Assembly: GCA_958446835.1 (NCBI GenBank)
Contig: CAUCXT010000015.1
Span: forward strand, 1-64,000
Direction: 5' to 3'
From: an uncultured Eubacterium sp.
GTDB taxonomy: Bacteria; Bacillota; Clostridia; Lachnospirales; Lachnospiraceae
DNA length: 64,000 nt
Shown: positions 16,494-25,484 of the stretch, piece by piece
Position numbering within the stretch: position 1 is the stretch's first letter
Layout of the letters: each line of letters starts with the position of its first letter
Notes under the pieces: model-generated
The model's input: the letters and a program-made list of their open reading frames with translations, nothing else
What the model was told of the DNA's origin: nothing
Databases searched by the model: none
Position numbers and translations under genes: made by a program

Positions 16494-18220
16494 TACAGAT
16501 CTGCCCCCTCCTTCTGTGATTCATATATTTGCTGATATATCCTGTTACTTGCAAGGAGACTCTCATGCGTTCCTATTCCGTTTATCCTTCCCTTGTCAAG
16601 AATGATAATCTGGTCCGCATGGCGCACAGACGATATTCTCTGCGCAATGACGATCTTGGTCATATCCGGGAGCTTCTTTGCAAGTCCCTCACGGATTTTC
16701 GCCTCCGTCGCAGTGTCAACGGCACTTGTTGAGTCATCAAGGATGAGCACCTTAGGTTTTTTAAGAATCGCTCTTGCGATACATATTCTCTGCTTCTGTC
16801 CGCCGGAGACATTGACACCTCCCTGTCCCATCTCCGTATCGTAACCGTCCGAAAGCCTGTCGATAAACTCATCTACACAGGCAATATGGCACGCCTCTTC
16901 AATCTCCTCCATCGTGGCGTCCTCATTGCCCCACTTAAGATTTGACAGAAGAGAACCGGAAAAGAGCGTATTCTTCTGCAATACCATCGCGATGGCGTCC
17001 CTTAAGTGTCTCATCGGATACTCCTTCACATCGACACCGTCAATCTTTACAACACCCTCATTTACATCGTAAAGTCGCGGTATTAACTGCACAAGCGTTG
17101 TCTTTGCCGAACCGGTCTGTCCTATGATTCCGACCGTCTGCCCCGGCTCTATGTGAAAGGAAATGTCGGAGAGGACATACTCCGCCGCCTCCTCCTTGTA
17201 TTTAAAATTTACATGCTCAAATTCAATCTCACCGCGCTCAACGCTGATATCGCGCGCAAGCTCATCCGTTATGTCGATTTTCTCATCAAGCACTTCCATG
17301 ATTCTTGCGCCTGAGGCGAGGGAACGTGTCATCATAAGAAAGACGTTTGACATCATCATAAGTGAGTTGAGGATAAGAAGAACGTAGCTCAAAAAGCTTG
17401 TGAGCTGTCCTATTCCAAGCTCCCCCAGCTTAACAAGATGTCCGCCGAGCAGGAGTATTCCAAGTATCGTTGAGTACATGACAAACTGCATTGCCGGCAT
17501 GTTGAGCACCGCGCTCTTAAATGCCTTCTCAGACTGGTTTTTAAGGTTGTCATTGACTTCCTCAAATTTTTCAATCTCATAGTCACCGCGCACATACGCC
17601 TTCACAACACGGATTGCCGTGAGATTCTCACCTACGGTGCGGTTTAAAAGGTCGATTGCCGTCTGCATCTTAGTGTAGAGCGGTCTTATGTGTACTATTA
17701 TCGCAATAAGCATAGTCGCCAGTATCGGCAGTGCCACAAGGAACACCAGTGCAAGGGTCGAATTGATGGAGAAAGCCACCGATGTCGCCACAATCAGCAT
17801 TACCGGGCTTCTGCCGAACGGTCTCATTCCGGTTGACACTGAGTTCTGTATGTTCGTCACGTCGCTTGTGAGCCTTGTGACAAGGGATGACACCCTGAAA
17901 TGGTCGATATTGGAAAATGAATAGGACTGAAGCTTCTCATACTCAGCCATTCGTATATTCGCTCCAAGCCCCTGTCCGGCAAGAGCGGAAAATTTAGAGC
18001 TTCCAATACCTAAAATAAGCGCAAGAATGGCGCAGCCTCCCATCTGTATTCCCTTGGTATAAATGTAGGGAATATCAGCGTTAGCCACGCCATAATCAAT
18101 CAGATCCGCCATGAGCATCGGCACCATGAGCTCAAGAACAACCTCTATGCCAATGCATACCAGAGCAAGATATGCGTATTTCTTATATTGTTTCATATAA
18201 GAAAATATTCTCTTTAACAT
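16493..18220 (-). CDS. ABC exporter subunit (TM-NBD), first
   Basis: This is a 575-residue half-transporter paired with the following gene. Six membrane helices are followed by an ATPase with Walker A GQTGSAKTT (Ala replaces the usual second Gly), signature VSGGQKQR and VLILDDSTSAVD. In the last motif Asp stands where most ATPases have the catalytic Glu, as is usual in the degenerate site of heterodimeric exporters. The start at 18220 is set by GGAGG eight bases upstream; an earlier ATG at 18250 would lie inside the operator. It is the first gene of the exporter-MarR operon. Confidence 0.93.
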   Translation of the reverse strand: MLKRIFSYMKQYKKYAYLALVCIGIEVVLELMVPMLMADLIDYGVANADIPYIYTKGIQMGGCAILALILGIGSSKFSALAGQGLGANIRMAEYEKLQSYSFSNIDHFRVSSLVTRLTSDVTNIQNSVSTGMRPFGRSPVMLIVATSVAFSINSTLALVFLVALPILATMLIAIIVHIRPLYTKMQTAIDLLNRTVGENLTAIRVVKAYVRGDYEIEKFEEVNDNLKNQSEKAFKSAVLNMPAMQFVMYSTILGILLLGGHLVKLGELGIGQLTSFLSYVLLILNSLMMMSNVFLMMTRSLASGARIMEVLDEKIDITDELARDISVERGEIEFEHVNFKYKEEAAEYVLSDISFHIEPGQTVGIIGQTGSAKTTLVQLIPRLYDVNEGVVKIDGVDVKEYPMRHLRDAIAMVLQKNTLFSGSLLSNLKWGNEDATMEEIEEACHIACVDEFIDRLSDGYDTEMGQGGVNVSGGQKQRICIARAILKKPKVLILDDSTSAVDTATEAKIREGLAKKLPDMTKIVIAQRISSVRHADQIIILDKGRINGIGTHESLLASNRIYQQIYESQKEGADL

Positions 18221-18232
18221 TACTTGTACCTC

Positions 18233-18281
18233 CAATAGTTGCATTTGCAACTATTGTATTGCCAAGTGTTTGAAAAGTCAA
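18233..18281 (-). promoter_or_regulatory. promoter and MarR-type operator of ABC exporter operon
   Basis: On the minus strand, -35 TTGACT (18276-18281), a 17-bp spacer and -10 TACAAT (18253-18258) form a near-consensus promoter. A perfect inverted repeat with 10-bp arms CAATAGTTGC and GCAACTATTG around ATTT covers 18233-18256. It overlaps the -10 box and ends just before the GGAGG of the first gene. Repression by the operon's own MarR protein is the natural reading. Confidence 0.85.
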
Positions 18282-18299
18282 TAACCTCTTATATATTTT

Positions 18300-18929
18300 T
18301 TACTCACCTGTATATCCGTATTTTTGTAAATCAACCCTGCCGTCCTTCACCTCAATGCCATCTGCCTGCAAGCGCCGCGCCTGCTCTCCTTCGCCTCCGA
18401 ATGCGAACTCTCCCGACAGCTCTCCCTTTGCATTGACTACACGAAAGCAAGGTATGTTCTCAGGATCCGGATTTTTGTGAAGCGCATTTCCCACGGCGCG
18501 CGCCATCTTCCTGTCACCCGCCATATAAGCCACCTGTCCATAAGTCGCAACCATACCTTTCGGAATACGCTTCACCGCCTCATATATCCTCTTGGTCGGA
18601 TTATCGCAGATCAGCGCATAGCTCTCCGCAATCATATCCTTTATCGTGTCATCCGGAATGCTTCCGTCAAGAATAATCGTATTCCAATGCTCCTTGTTCT
18701 GGTGATACGCAGGCTGTACCGCCGCGTATGCCTTTCTCCAGAAGTCCCTCCACTCCGGGTTCACCTTGACATTCATATTGATATATCCGTTCCTCTCATA
18801 TACCCACAGGAACGCCTTTTGGCTTCCGTGCACCCTCACAAGCTCCCAGTTCTGGTCGTGAAACGGTGCCTCCTTATAGGTGTACGGAAATGACAGACCG
18901 TATGCCAATGCCTCCTCGCGCGTTTTCAT
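18300..18929 (-). CDS. YjbR domain / alkyltransferase-like fusion
   Basis: This is a two-domain protein of 209 residues. The N-terminal 110 residues resemble the MmcQ/YjbR fold (putative DNA-binding). The C-terminal 90 resemble the DNA-binding domain of O6-alkylguanine-DNA alkyltransferase, with RIPKGMVATYGQVAYMAG, ARAVGNALHKNP and IPCFRVVNAKG. The normal active site is PCHR; here Cys is kept but His is replaced by Phe, so methyl transfer may be impaired and the protein may act as a damage-binding (ATL-like) factor. ATG 18929 has AGGTG upstream. It is separate from the exporter operon downstream. Confidence 0.85.
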   Translation of the reverse strand: MKTREEALAYGLSFPYTYKEAPFHDQNWELVRVHGSQKAFLWVYERNGYINMNVKVNPEWRDFWRKAYAAVQPAYHQNKEHWNTIILDGSIPDDTIKDMIAESYALICDNPTKRIYEAVKRIPKGMVATYGQVAYMAGDRKMARAVGNALHKNPDPENIPCFRVVNAKGELSGEFAFGGEGEQARRLQADGIEVKDGRVDLQKYGYTGE

Positions 18930-19008
18930 ATAATTCACCTGATTTCCTTTCAATAACTATCAACTGCTCAACATAAGCTGATATTACATTTATCACTATG
19001 CTTTCGCA

Positions 19009-20508
19009 CTATTCTTCATTTTCCATCGTGTTATACATGAACCAGTAATTCTGTATTGTCCTGAATGTCTTATGCTCAAACCACGATGTTGTCCTGCTCT
19101 CGTAAGCTGTCTTGACCGGATACTGTCTCAGGCTCTGCTGGTGCGTATAGTTGAGAAAGCTTGTAAAAACATAGCCCGTATCAATGTGCACCGCTGAATA
19201 CATGACATAGCCTCTGCAATTCTGCCCGCTCACCGGGAACGAAAATGTTCCGAATATGTCGGTCAGTGTCTGGTTTCCATAAAAGATATTATCCGACTGG
19301 TAGGTCTGCGTTTCTAACGAACGATATTGTGAGGTGTACGTCACTCCGTCCTTATCATACAGGATACGCCCCGAAACACCTATATCCTCTGCGGCAGCCC
19401 AGCCGCGCGGATTGTCGCGGTAGGTAGTCCACACCTGAACCAGCTCAGTGCCATAGAATTTCTTATCTATAGTCCATCTGTAATGATGAAAAATTACCCA
19501 TTTTTCCGCTTCGTCCGGAATCTGAACGGCAACGTCGGTGAACTCAAGACCATATTCATTGTCCTCCACATTCGTGACCACCCTGAGTGCCCCATCACAT
19601 GCCGCAATCTCCTCAGCCTTCAAATCCATTATAACATACTCAGGGAAACCCTGCGCGATAAGATTTTGCGCTATTCTCAGGACATCGTAGTTCGTACCGC
19701 CATTCTCCGCACTGGCAGGTTCACTGCCATCATTTCCGGCATAGGCGCTATATTCCACTGTCCAGTCCATGTAATAACGGTTTCCGAAAATATATCCACA
19801 GGTACATCCCACAATGAGTACCACAACCAATGCGACCGCTATAAAGCTGTCCGGAATCCTCACCCTTCTGGTGCTTATCGCATAGCCAGCCACATCAAGC
19901 TCCTTTGAGAGCTTATGCATGTTATAAAACAACAACACATAGACCCCGATAAATGCAAACATAAGAAGGTTTCCCCTGTATTTTATCAGTGCAAGATAGG
20001 TAAGCACCACTTCACATCCAAGCAGAATTCCCGCCGAATATGCCCTCGGCTCAAGCCCCGCCTTCTTCTGTACTGCGCGGATTCCAAGCCACAGACACGC
20101 AATCTCAGCAAAGTTTCCCCCAATAAATACTCCCCCCAGTACATTCATAAATGATACCATGTATCCACTACTGTGAATAATCATGGTATTTATAATAAGA
20201 AGAATAAGCGTATACACAGTGCGAAGCCAGATAAATATATAGTCAAACCAGAACCACATATTCTCATTTTTCAATCTTCTGTATCCAATCAGCGATATTA
20301 TTATTCCGGCAAACGGCAGGATGTAATTAAGCTCATAAAAATCAAATGTAAATGTCCGGAGTGCCATTCCGATGAGAATAAGCGCCATGACCCACTTGCA
20401 CGGCGTTACCTGTGCCACAACGTCCTCCATGACATTCTCATCGAGACTGTCCTCCAAAACAAGCTCAAGCTCATCGTCATCAAGATTTTTCCAGTCGAAT
20501 TTTCCCAT
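19009..20508 (-). CDS. membrane protein, putative anti-sigma partner
   Basis: This is a protein of about 499 residues encoded directly behind an ECF sigma factor. An acidic N-terminal segment of about 35 residues (WKNLDDDELELVLEDSLDENV) is cytoplasmic. About seven hydrophobic helices follow (roughly residues 40-245), then a C-terminal domain of about 250 residues that should be extracellular. The layout fits a membrane-bound regulator that holds the sigma factor and senses an envelope signal; this is inferred from position and topology, not from a recognised anti-sigma domain. ATG 20508 follows GGGAGG; a GTG at 20517 overlapping the sigma stop is also possible. Confidence 0.7.
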   Translation of the reverse strand: MGKFDWKNLDDDELELVLEDSLDENVMEDVVAQVTPCKWVMALILIGMALRTFTFDFYELNYILPFAGIIISLIGYRRLKNENMWFWFDYIFIWLRTVYTLILLIINTMIIHSSGYMVSFMNVLGGVFIGGNFAEIACLWLGIRAVQKKAGLEPRAYSAGILLGCEVVLTYLALIKYRGNLLMFAFIGVYVLLFYNMHKLSKELDVAGYAISTRRVRIPDSFIAVALVVVLIVGCTCGYIFGNRYYMDWTVEYSAYAGNDGSEPASAENGGTNYDVLRIAQNLIAQGFPEYVIMDLKAEEIAACDGALRVVTNVEDNEYGLEFTDVAVQIPDEAEKWVIFHHYRWTIDKKFYGTELVQVWTTYRDNPRGWAAAEDIGVSGRILYDKDGVTYTSQYRSLETQTYQSDNIFYGNQTLTDIFGTFSFPVSGQNCRGYVMYSAVHIDTGYVFTSFLNYTHQQSLRQYPVKTAYESRTTSWFEHKTFRTIQNYWFMYNTMENEE

Positions 20509-20513
20509 ATTCT

Positions 20514-21047
20514 TCACACCTCCCCCAGCAGTTTTCTCAATTTATTCTTTATCCGGTAAAGCTTCCCCTCCACAGCCCTGAGCGTCATTCCCATCTCGGA
20601 GGCTATCTGCTCTGTCGACTGGCGGTAGTAATACTTTCGGTAGAACAGCGTCCTCTCCTCCTCCGCCAGTCGATAAAGCGCCCTTTTAAGCTCCTCACGC
20701 CTCTCTTTTTGCAGCACCTGCTCCTCCGGGGTGAGGGTCAGTGCCGGAATACTCTCCGTGAGCTCCTCCCCAACACCGCGCGCTATATTTTTCCGCACAT
20801 TGTTGAGTGCTGTGTTCCGCGCAATCGATGTCACCCACGCGTTAAAGCTTCCTCTCTGCTCACAAAACTGTTCTATCTTATCCCATATCTTCATCACAAT
20901 CTCGCCAAGACATTCCTCCCTGTCCTGCGGATTGTCAAGAATGGGCGCAACAATATATCTGATAAGCGGTCCATAATATCTTAACAGCAGCTCCATTCCC
21001 TTGTCATCCCTGCTTCGCAGCAGCCTGATTATCTCCTGTTCGTGCAA
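20514..21047 (-). CDS. ECF RNA polymerase sigma factor
   Basis: This is a sigma-70 family extracytoplasmic-function factor of about 178 residues. Region 2 contains REECLGEIVMKIWDKIEQF and SFNAWVTSIARNTALN. Region 4 has LAEEERTLFYRKYYYRQSTEQIASEMGMTLRAVEGKLYRIKNKL, the helix-turn-helix that reads the -35 element. No ATG is available at the start: a TTG at 21047 behind GGGGAGG is the best choice, with another TTG at 21071. It is followed by its membrane partner gene and is expected to be autoregulated, but I could not identify its own promoter motif. Confidence 0.9.
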   Translation of the reverse strand: MHEQEIIRLLRSRDDKGMELLLRYYGPLIRYIVAPILDNPQDREECLGEIVMKIWDKIEQFCEQRGSFNAWVTSIARNTALNNVRKNIARGVGEELTESIPALTLTPEEQVLQKERREELKRALYRLAEEERTLFYRKYYYRQSTEQIASEMGMTLRAVEGKLYRIKNKLRKLLGEV

Positions 21048-21113
21048 TCTTCTTCCTCCCCACACAATCAACTTTTGTACAGCATTTTTATATTTCTATA
21101 TAATTATACACGC

Positions 21114-21150
21114 AGAAAAAATAAAACCCACAGATTTTTTTCCGTGGGTT
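21114..21150 (-). terminator. terminator after nitroreductase operon
   Basis: The arms AACCCAC and GTGGGTT (21125-21150, with one extra pair inside) are followed on the minus strand by TTATTTTTT. It sits about 65 bp after the nitroreductase stop and before the ECF sigma gene. Confidence 0.75.
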
Positions 21151-21215
21151 TCGTGGCATGGGTGGTTGGCGCAGGTTGGAGTTAGGACATGTACCTGCCG
21201 TCTGCCTAAAGCATG

Positions 21216-21737
21216 CTACTCTATATATCTCACTTCGCCCGCATAGGTTCTGTCCTTGTAAGGCGCATCAGGTGCCGCGTAGCCAAGCGCGGCGATTCCA
21301 TATACAACGTGGTCTGAAGGAATACCGAACTCATCAAGCATTGCTCTCACCTTCTCGTCATCACACACTGCCCCTAACTGGTTAATCCATACTGAACCAA
21401 CTCCATAGGAATGTGCCGCAAGGAATATGTTCTCAAGCGCACAGGAATTATCATCCCTTCCAAGATGGCTTTCCCTGAGATTGGACGGTATGATGAGCGC
21501 TGTAGGCTTATACATATCATAGTGCTCTCTTCCAAGTGCAACTCTCATCGTCTCCGCAAGACGCGCAATGACATCCCTGTTGGTTATGACCGTAAATGTC
21601 CATGTCTGCTTTCCCATTCCGCTGGGCGCGTGAAGTGCCGCATCGACTATGTCCTTTAGAACCTCCTTTGGAATCTGCTCATCCGTAAACTTACGGGTGC
21701 TTCTTCTTGTAAGTATGTTTTTCATTACCTCATTCAT
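21216..21737 (-). CDS. nitroreductase family protein
   Basis: This is a 173-residue FMN-dependent oxidoreductase. RRSTRKFTDEQIP near the N-terminus (FMN phosphate binding), HAPSGMGKQTWTFTVI and the C-terminal GYAAPDAPYKDR are typical. It reduces nitro compounds, quinones or similar electrophiles with NAD(P)H as a cytoplasmic homodimer. AAGGAGG precedes the ATG. It follows the methyltransferase gene by 17 bp and is probably co-transcribed with it. It is shorter than classic NfsA/NfsB but normal for clostridial members. Confidence 0.9.
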   Translation of the reverse strand: MNEVMKNILTRRSTRKFTDEQIPKEVLKDIVDAALHAPSGMGKQTWTFTVITNRDVIARLAETMRVALGREHYDMYKPTALIIPSNLRESHLGRDDNSCALENIFLAAHSYGVGSVWINQLGAVCDDEKVRAMLDEFGIPSDHVVYGIAALGYAAPDAPYKDRTYAGEVRYIE

Positions 21738-21754
21738 CGTGGTTTCCTCCTTGA

Positions 21755-22975
21755 TTATTTTGCTTGTGGGACAGTGGTATTCGGTCCCAACAAAAGCTTG
21801 TATAATGTAGGCTCAAATGAGAATTCGTTCATAAGAGCGTGCACTTCATTTAAGGCATTCTCCTTCACCGATTTCGGTGCAACCGGGCGGTATACTGCCC
21901 TTATGAGAATGTTCTTCGGCGTGTGGTCGAAATCGATGAACTCCAAAAGCTGTGTCCTGTAGCCGCTGTATTCAAGAAGATTGGCGCGGACTGCGTCGGT
22001 TGCAAGTGCCGCAAAGCGCTCCTTGATTATTCCGTAGCGCGACATGATCGGAAGCGTTGACGGCTTCATCTGCTTGTTAAGCTCATGCTGGCAGCACGGC
22101 ACTGAGAATATCATCTTTGCCTTCCACTGTACCGCATTGTACAGCGCATAGTCCGTGGCGGTGTCGCACGCGTGGAGCGTTATGACCATATCGACATCGA
22201 ATGGTGCCTTGTATCCATTGATATCGCCCAGCTCGAACCTGAGATTATCATAATGATACTTCTGCGCCGCCTTGTTGCACTTTTCTATGACATCAGCCTT
22301 GAGGTCAAGCCCAATCATGTTCACCTCAAGTCCCATCACCTCGGTGAGATAGTAATACACAACAAATGTGAGGTAGGACTTACCGCAGCCAAAATCAATT
22401 ACATTGAGCTTCTTCACCTTGAGGTTGGAAATCTCATCATTCAGAATCTCGACAAAACGGTTAATCTGCTTGTACTTGTCATACATGGAGTTGACAACCC
22501 TGCCGTCCTTCGTGAACACGCCCATGTCGACAGGCGGCTCGATATCCATTCCCTCACTCAAAATATAATTCTTTTTGCGGTTGTGTCCGTTATCCGCACC
22601 CGCTACACCGTTGCCGGTAATATTTGCCTTGCCGGCACCCGCCGCCTTTATCGCCTCAGTCGCCAGTCTCTTTACCTTATAATTGCACCTTCCGTCCTTT
22701 GAAATGAGAATTATATGCTCCGCATCGCCTGTCATCGCATTGACCTGCCTGTAGTGACCGCTCACCAGCTTGGCACATCTGTCCGCAAGCTGTTCTTTTT
22801 TCACGTTCTCATGGAAAACCTGCTTCTGCGTATACTTGGAAATCTGGCAGAACTCCTTCTTCTGCTCAACGACAAGCTTCTGGTATTCCTCCGATTTGTT
22901 CGCCGGATTGCTTATTATAATCTTGTTAAAATCCGTCCCTGCAATTATTGAAATGTACTGCTGTAATTCGTTCAT
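21755..22975 (-). CDS. SAM-dependent methyltransferase (RNA-type)
   Basis: This is a 406-residue protein with an N-terminal domain of about 190 residues and a C-terminal Rossmann methyltransferase. NVIDFGCGKSYLTF is the SAM-binding motif I and GLDLKADVIEKC is motif II. ITLHACDTATDYAL and FSVPCCQHEL match the Methyltransf_32 / TRM13-like group, which points to RNA rather than small-molecule methylation. Between about residues 110 and 133 there is a Gly/Ala/Asn-rich insert that looks like a flexible linker. It lies in one transcript with the nitroreductase. The target RNA is unknown. Confidence 0.82.
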   Translation of the reverse strand: MNELQQYISIIAGTDFNKIIISNPANKSEEYQKLVVEQKKEFCQISKYTQKQVFHENVKKEQLADRCAKLVSGHYRQVNAMTGDAEHIILISKDGRCNYKVKRLATEAIKAAGAGKANITGNGVAGADNGHNRKKNYILSEGMDIEPPVDMGVFTKDGRVVNSMYDKYKQINRFVEILNDEISNLKVKKLNVIDFGCGKSYLTFVVYYYLTEVMGLEVNMIGLDLKADVIEKCNKAAQKYHYDNLRFELGDINGYKAPFDVDMVITLHACDTATDYALYNAVQWKAKMIFSVPCCQHELNKQMKPSTLPIMSRYGIIKERFAALATDAVRANLLEYSGYRTQLLEFIDFDHTPKNILIRAVYRPVAPKSVKENALNEVHALMNEFSFEPTLYKLLLGPNTTVPQAK

Positions 22976-23142
22976 TATCTCTATTTTCCTCTTTCACTAT
23001 TTCTTTACAATCCACAATTTATAATACCTTATACTTAATTATCCACATTCAGAAGCTATTCGCTGTGAATAAACTTATAAAAACAGCTACCGCCAGCCTT
23101 AACACTGAATACTGCATTATCTCCGGCCTCTTTCGTCTGCCT

Positions 23143-24249
23143 CTAACATTCCACCAATATAAGCGGTATCGTCATCTCCTCCTCAGTAAGCCCCGCATGT
23201 GCCCCGATGAAAAAATCGGCTTCCCCTCTGGTATTATATATGCACAAATCTCCTGTCGCAACCGCAAGATAATCTCCAAGCATGTCGAGGAATGAAGTGT
23301 GCTCCCTGCCCTCGCCAAACAACTTCTTTTTAAGCATCTCTTCCTTGGTCAAAAGCATGAATTTATCGGAGAATTTTTTGTTAAATTCACCCACAAACTG
23401 TTCCTCCATTCCGGGCTTTATGAAAAAATTGAGCGCACGCGGCTCGATGGACGGAAGTCTTAGGAGGCACTCACATATCTTAGGGTAGTCCGTGAGCGCC
23501 ACGCCCTTGGTGTCTATATGTCCGTGGTCGGCAGTAACAATAATCAGGGTGCGATTGTTACTAATCCTCATACATAACTGCCTGACCTGCTTTTCAAGCT
23601 TTTTTAACAGGGACTTGGCGTCCTCACCAAAGCAGCCCTTCTCATGCATAATGTGGTCCGGCTCATTCCAATAGCTGTAAATATATTTTCTGCCCGGTTT
23701 CTCACAGAGCTCCTCTATCCTGTCCGTTATCTTCTCAAATGAATCCGGGAACGGCTCCACAAACGGCGTTGCCATATAGCCCTGTCTGCCGCTCTTTACC
23801 AGCCTGTCGACTGCGCCCTCATAGCCGCAATAGCGCCACGGCACATTGTAGGCTTCCGCCGGCTCATCCGTTCCGGTCTCCTTATTTAAAAATACCGTGA
23901 CATTCTTGTCTATCTGCGGATAATAACAGTCCCAGCCAAGCCAGCCATGTTCACACGGCTCCATGCCGCTTAATATCGATGTGGTCGCGGCAACCGTTGT
24001 CGGTGGAAAGGTTGAACTTAGCGTCCCGACCATGTGCGAACAAAAGAATCCTCGCTTGGACAGATTGGCGTCAATTATGTTCTTACCCATCCCGTCAAGA
24101 AGGATGACCACTATATTTTCATAATCTTTTTCAGCCAGATATCTGTCAAGCAGTTCCGACGTTCTTCTTCCCGGCTCAATTCCCATGTTCTTTAAAATCG
24201 AATTAGGAATTCCTGCTATACAATTCTCATAATCGGGATATTTTATCAT
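23143..24249 (-). CDS. alkaline phosphatase-superfamily phosphodiesterase
   Basis: This is a 368-residue member of the type I phosphodiesterase / nucleotide pyrophosphatase branch. VVILLDGMGKNI supplies the first metal-binding Asp, and TFPPTTVAATTS contains the nucleophilic Thr. The histidine and aspartate metal ligands appear in EPDHIMHEKG and VTADHGHIDTKG. It has no signal peptide, so it acts in the cytoplasm on phosphodiesters such as nucleotide or lipid head-group compounds. It may be the first gene of a transcript with the methyltransferase and nitroreductase, although the 167-bp gap argues for a second promoter. Confidence 0.87.
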   Translation of the reverse strand: MIKYPDYENCIAGIPNSILKNMGIEPGRRTSELLDRYLAEKDYENIVVILLDGMGKNIIDANLSKRGFFCSHMVGTLSSTFPPTTVAATTSILSGMEPCEHGWLGWDCYYPQIDKNVTVFLNKETGTDEPAEAYNVPWRYCGYEGAVDRLVKSGRQGYMATPFVEPFPDSFEKITDRIEELCEKPGRKYIYSYWNEPDHIMHEKGCFGEDAKSLLKKLEKQVRQLCMRISNNRTLIIVTADHGHIDTKGVALTDYPKICECLLRLPSIEPRALNFFIKPGMEEQFVGEFNKKFSDKFMLLTKEEMLKKKLFGEGREHTSFLDMLGDYLAVATGDLCIYNTRGEADFFIGAHAGLTEEEMTIPLILVEC

Positions 24250-24606
24250 CTATAACACGCTCCGTTCCGTCACTTATGTAGTCGTATTGTCTCACTTATG
24301 CATATTATATCGTGATTACATCACTCAATAATATCGCCGTTCGTCAAATGCAAATAAATTTGCATTTTCCTCACTTGCGCTCATTATATCATCATTTCCC
24401 CGACTTTCCTACTGCTATAATACAGAAATATAGCGTCTTAACTTTAGGTATTTACCTGTATAGTTAACAATATGTCCGGCATTGACCTTCTCCAAAAATC
24501 AGCCTATACTATGTATTATAACAATGACGTGACATTTTTTCATTAGTATATGCCACAGGTAAAACATCAAACACATTAAGACACTATCGGAAACGGAGAT
24601 ACAGGG
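24250..24606. promoter_or_regulatory. AraC gene upstream region with promoter and palindrome
   Basis: This is a divergent region of 357 bp. On the plus strand, -35 TTGACC (24482-24487), a 17-bp spacer and -10 TATACT (24505-24510) form a good promoter with a leader of about 90 bases for the AraC gene. A perfect 10-bp inverted repeat, AAATGCAAAT and ATTTGCATTT around AA, lies at 24346-24367, closer to the phosphodiesterase gene. It could be a regulator site. No ORF is visible. Confidence 0.6.
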
Positions 24607-25461
24607 ATGAACTTCGATTTGAACACCGGAATTGAATTTATGATGCACGGAACCTTCACGGCTCCGGATGGGAACTGGGTTCACATGAGCAGATATATGA
24701 CCAGCTATGAGCTGTTCTATGTGACGGACGGCACCCTGTACATCTCCGATGACAACAACGATTACACCGTAAAGACCGGTGAATATGTCATAACTCCACC
24801 ATGTAAAAACCAGCACGGCTGGAAAAATTGTGAGTGCACCTTTTACTATTTTCACTGGTTCGCGGATGACACATGCGGCGATACATGCAATTATATGTGT
24901 GATGATACATGCAATTATACATGTGATAATGCATGCAATTACAAGTTCGATGATACAGGTATTGGAGATTTTCCGGCATTCGGAAGCTACAGGAACATTG
25001 ATATCATAGAGAAATACTATTCCCTTCTCAACGATACCGGACTCACCAAGGAGCTTTCCAATCACATCATGGCAATCATCCTCCTTGAAATCAAAAAGGG
25101 CGATAAAAATATCTCCGCGGGAAATACCGCGGAGCTGTGCCGGCGAATCCTCTCCTACATACAGTTTGCCCCTTGTGAGGAGCTTAGGGTGTCCGCCATA
25201 GCCGCTCATTTTAAATACAACGAAAAATATCTCACCCACTGCTTTACGCTTGAGACAGGTGAATCCTTGAAAAAGCACCTCAAGGCGGAAATGATAAAGC
25301 GTGCCAAGCATATATTAGAATATACCGACACGCCTATATCTACCATTAGTGAACAACTGGGCTACAGCGACACACACAGCTTTTCACATATATTTAAAAA
25401 TACGGTTAAACTCTCTCCAAGGGAATACAGGCAAAAATTTCAGGAGAACCAGACATCTTAA
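24607..25461 (+). CDS. AraC family regulator with Cys-rich repeat insert
   Basis: This is a 284-residue regulator. An N-terminal cupin-like domain (residues about 1-85, with PPCKNQHGW) is followed by an odd insert at about 88-115. The insert is made of 8-residue units of the form DTCNYxCD and brings at least six extra cysteines. The C-terminal AraC DNA-binding domain has two helix-turn-helix units, one with VSAIAAHFKYNEKYLTHCF and one with GYSDTHSFSHIFK ending in LSPREYRQ. The insert might bind metal or respond to redox, but it may also be a neutral repeat expansion. Its target genes are not evident; the promoter at 24482-24510 is strong. Confidence 0.88.
   Translation: MNFDLNTGIEFMMHGTFTAPDGNWVHMSRYMTSYELFYVTDGTLYISDDNNDYTVKTGEYVITPPCKNQHGWKNCECTFYYFHWFADDTCGDTCNYMCDDTCNYTCDNACNYKFDDTGIGDFPAFGSYRNIDIIEKYYSLLNDTGLTKELSNHIMAIILLEIKKGDKNISAGNTAELCRRILSYIQFAPCEELRVSAIAAHFKYNEKYLTHCFTLETGESLKKHLKAEMIKRAKHILEYTDTPISTISEQLGYSDTHSFSHIFKNTVKLSPREYRQKFQENQTS
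24880..24951 (+). repeat. three 24-bp coding repeats in AraC gene
   Basis: There are three head-to-tail 24-bp units at 24880, 24904 and 24928. The first two are nearly identical (GATACATGCAATTATAyrTG) and the third is diverged. Each encodes eight residues, so slippage would change copy number without breaking the frame. Confidence 0.85.
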
Positions 25462-25484
25462 TAATGCCGCAATGAATTTATCAC

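Noticed and set aside
24346..24367. Perfect AAATGCAAAT inverted repeat as an intrinsic terminator
   Set aside because: It lies in a divergent promoter region with no transcript to end; kept only as a possible regulator site.
24499..25311. Long antisense frame (270 codons) over the AraC gene
   Set aside because: It is the mirror of a clear AraC coding region, has no ribosome binding site and gives low-complexity Ile/Cys/Ala stretches from the repeats.
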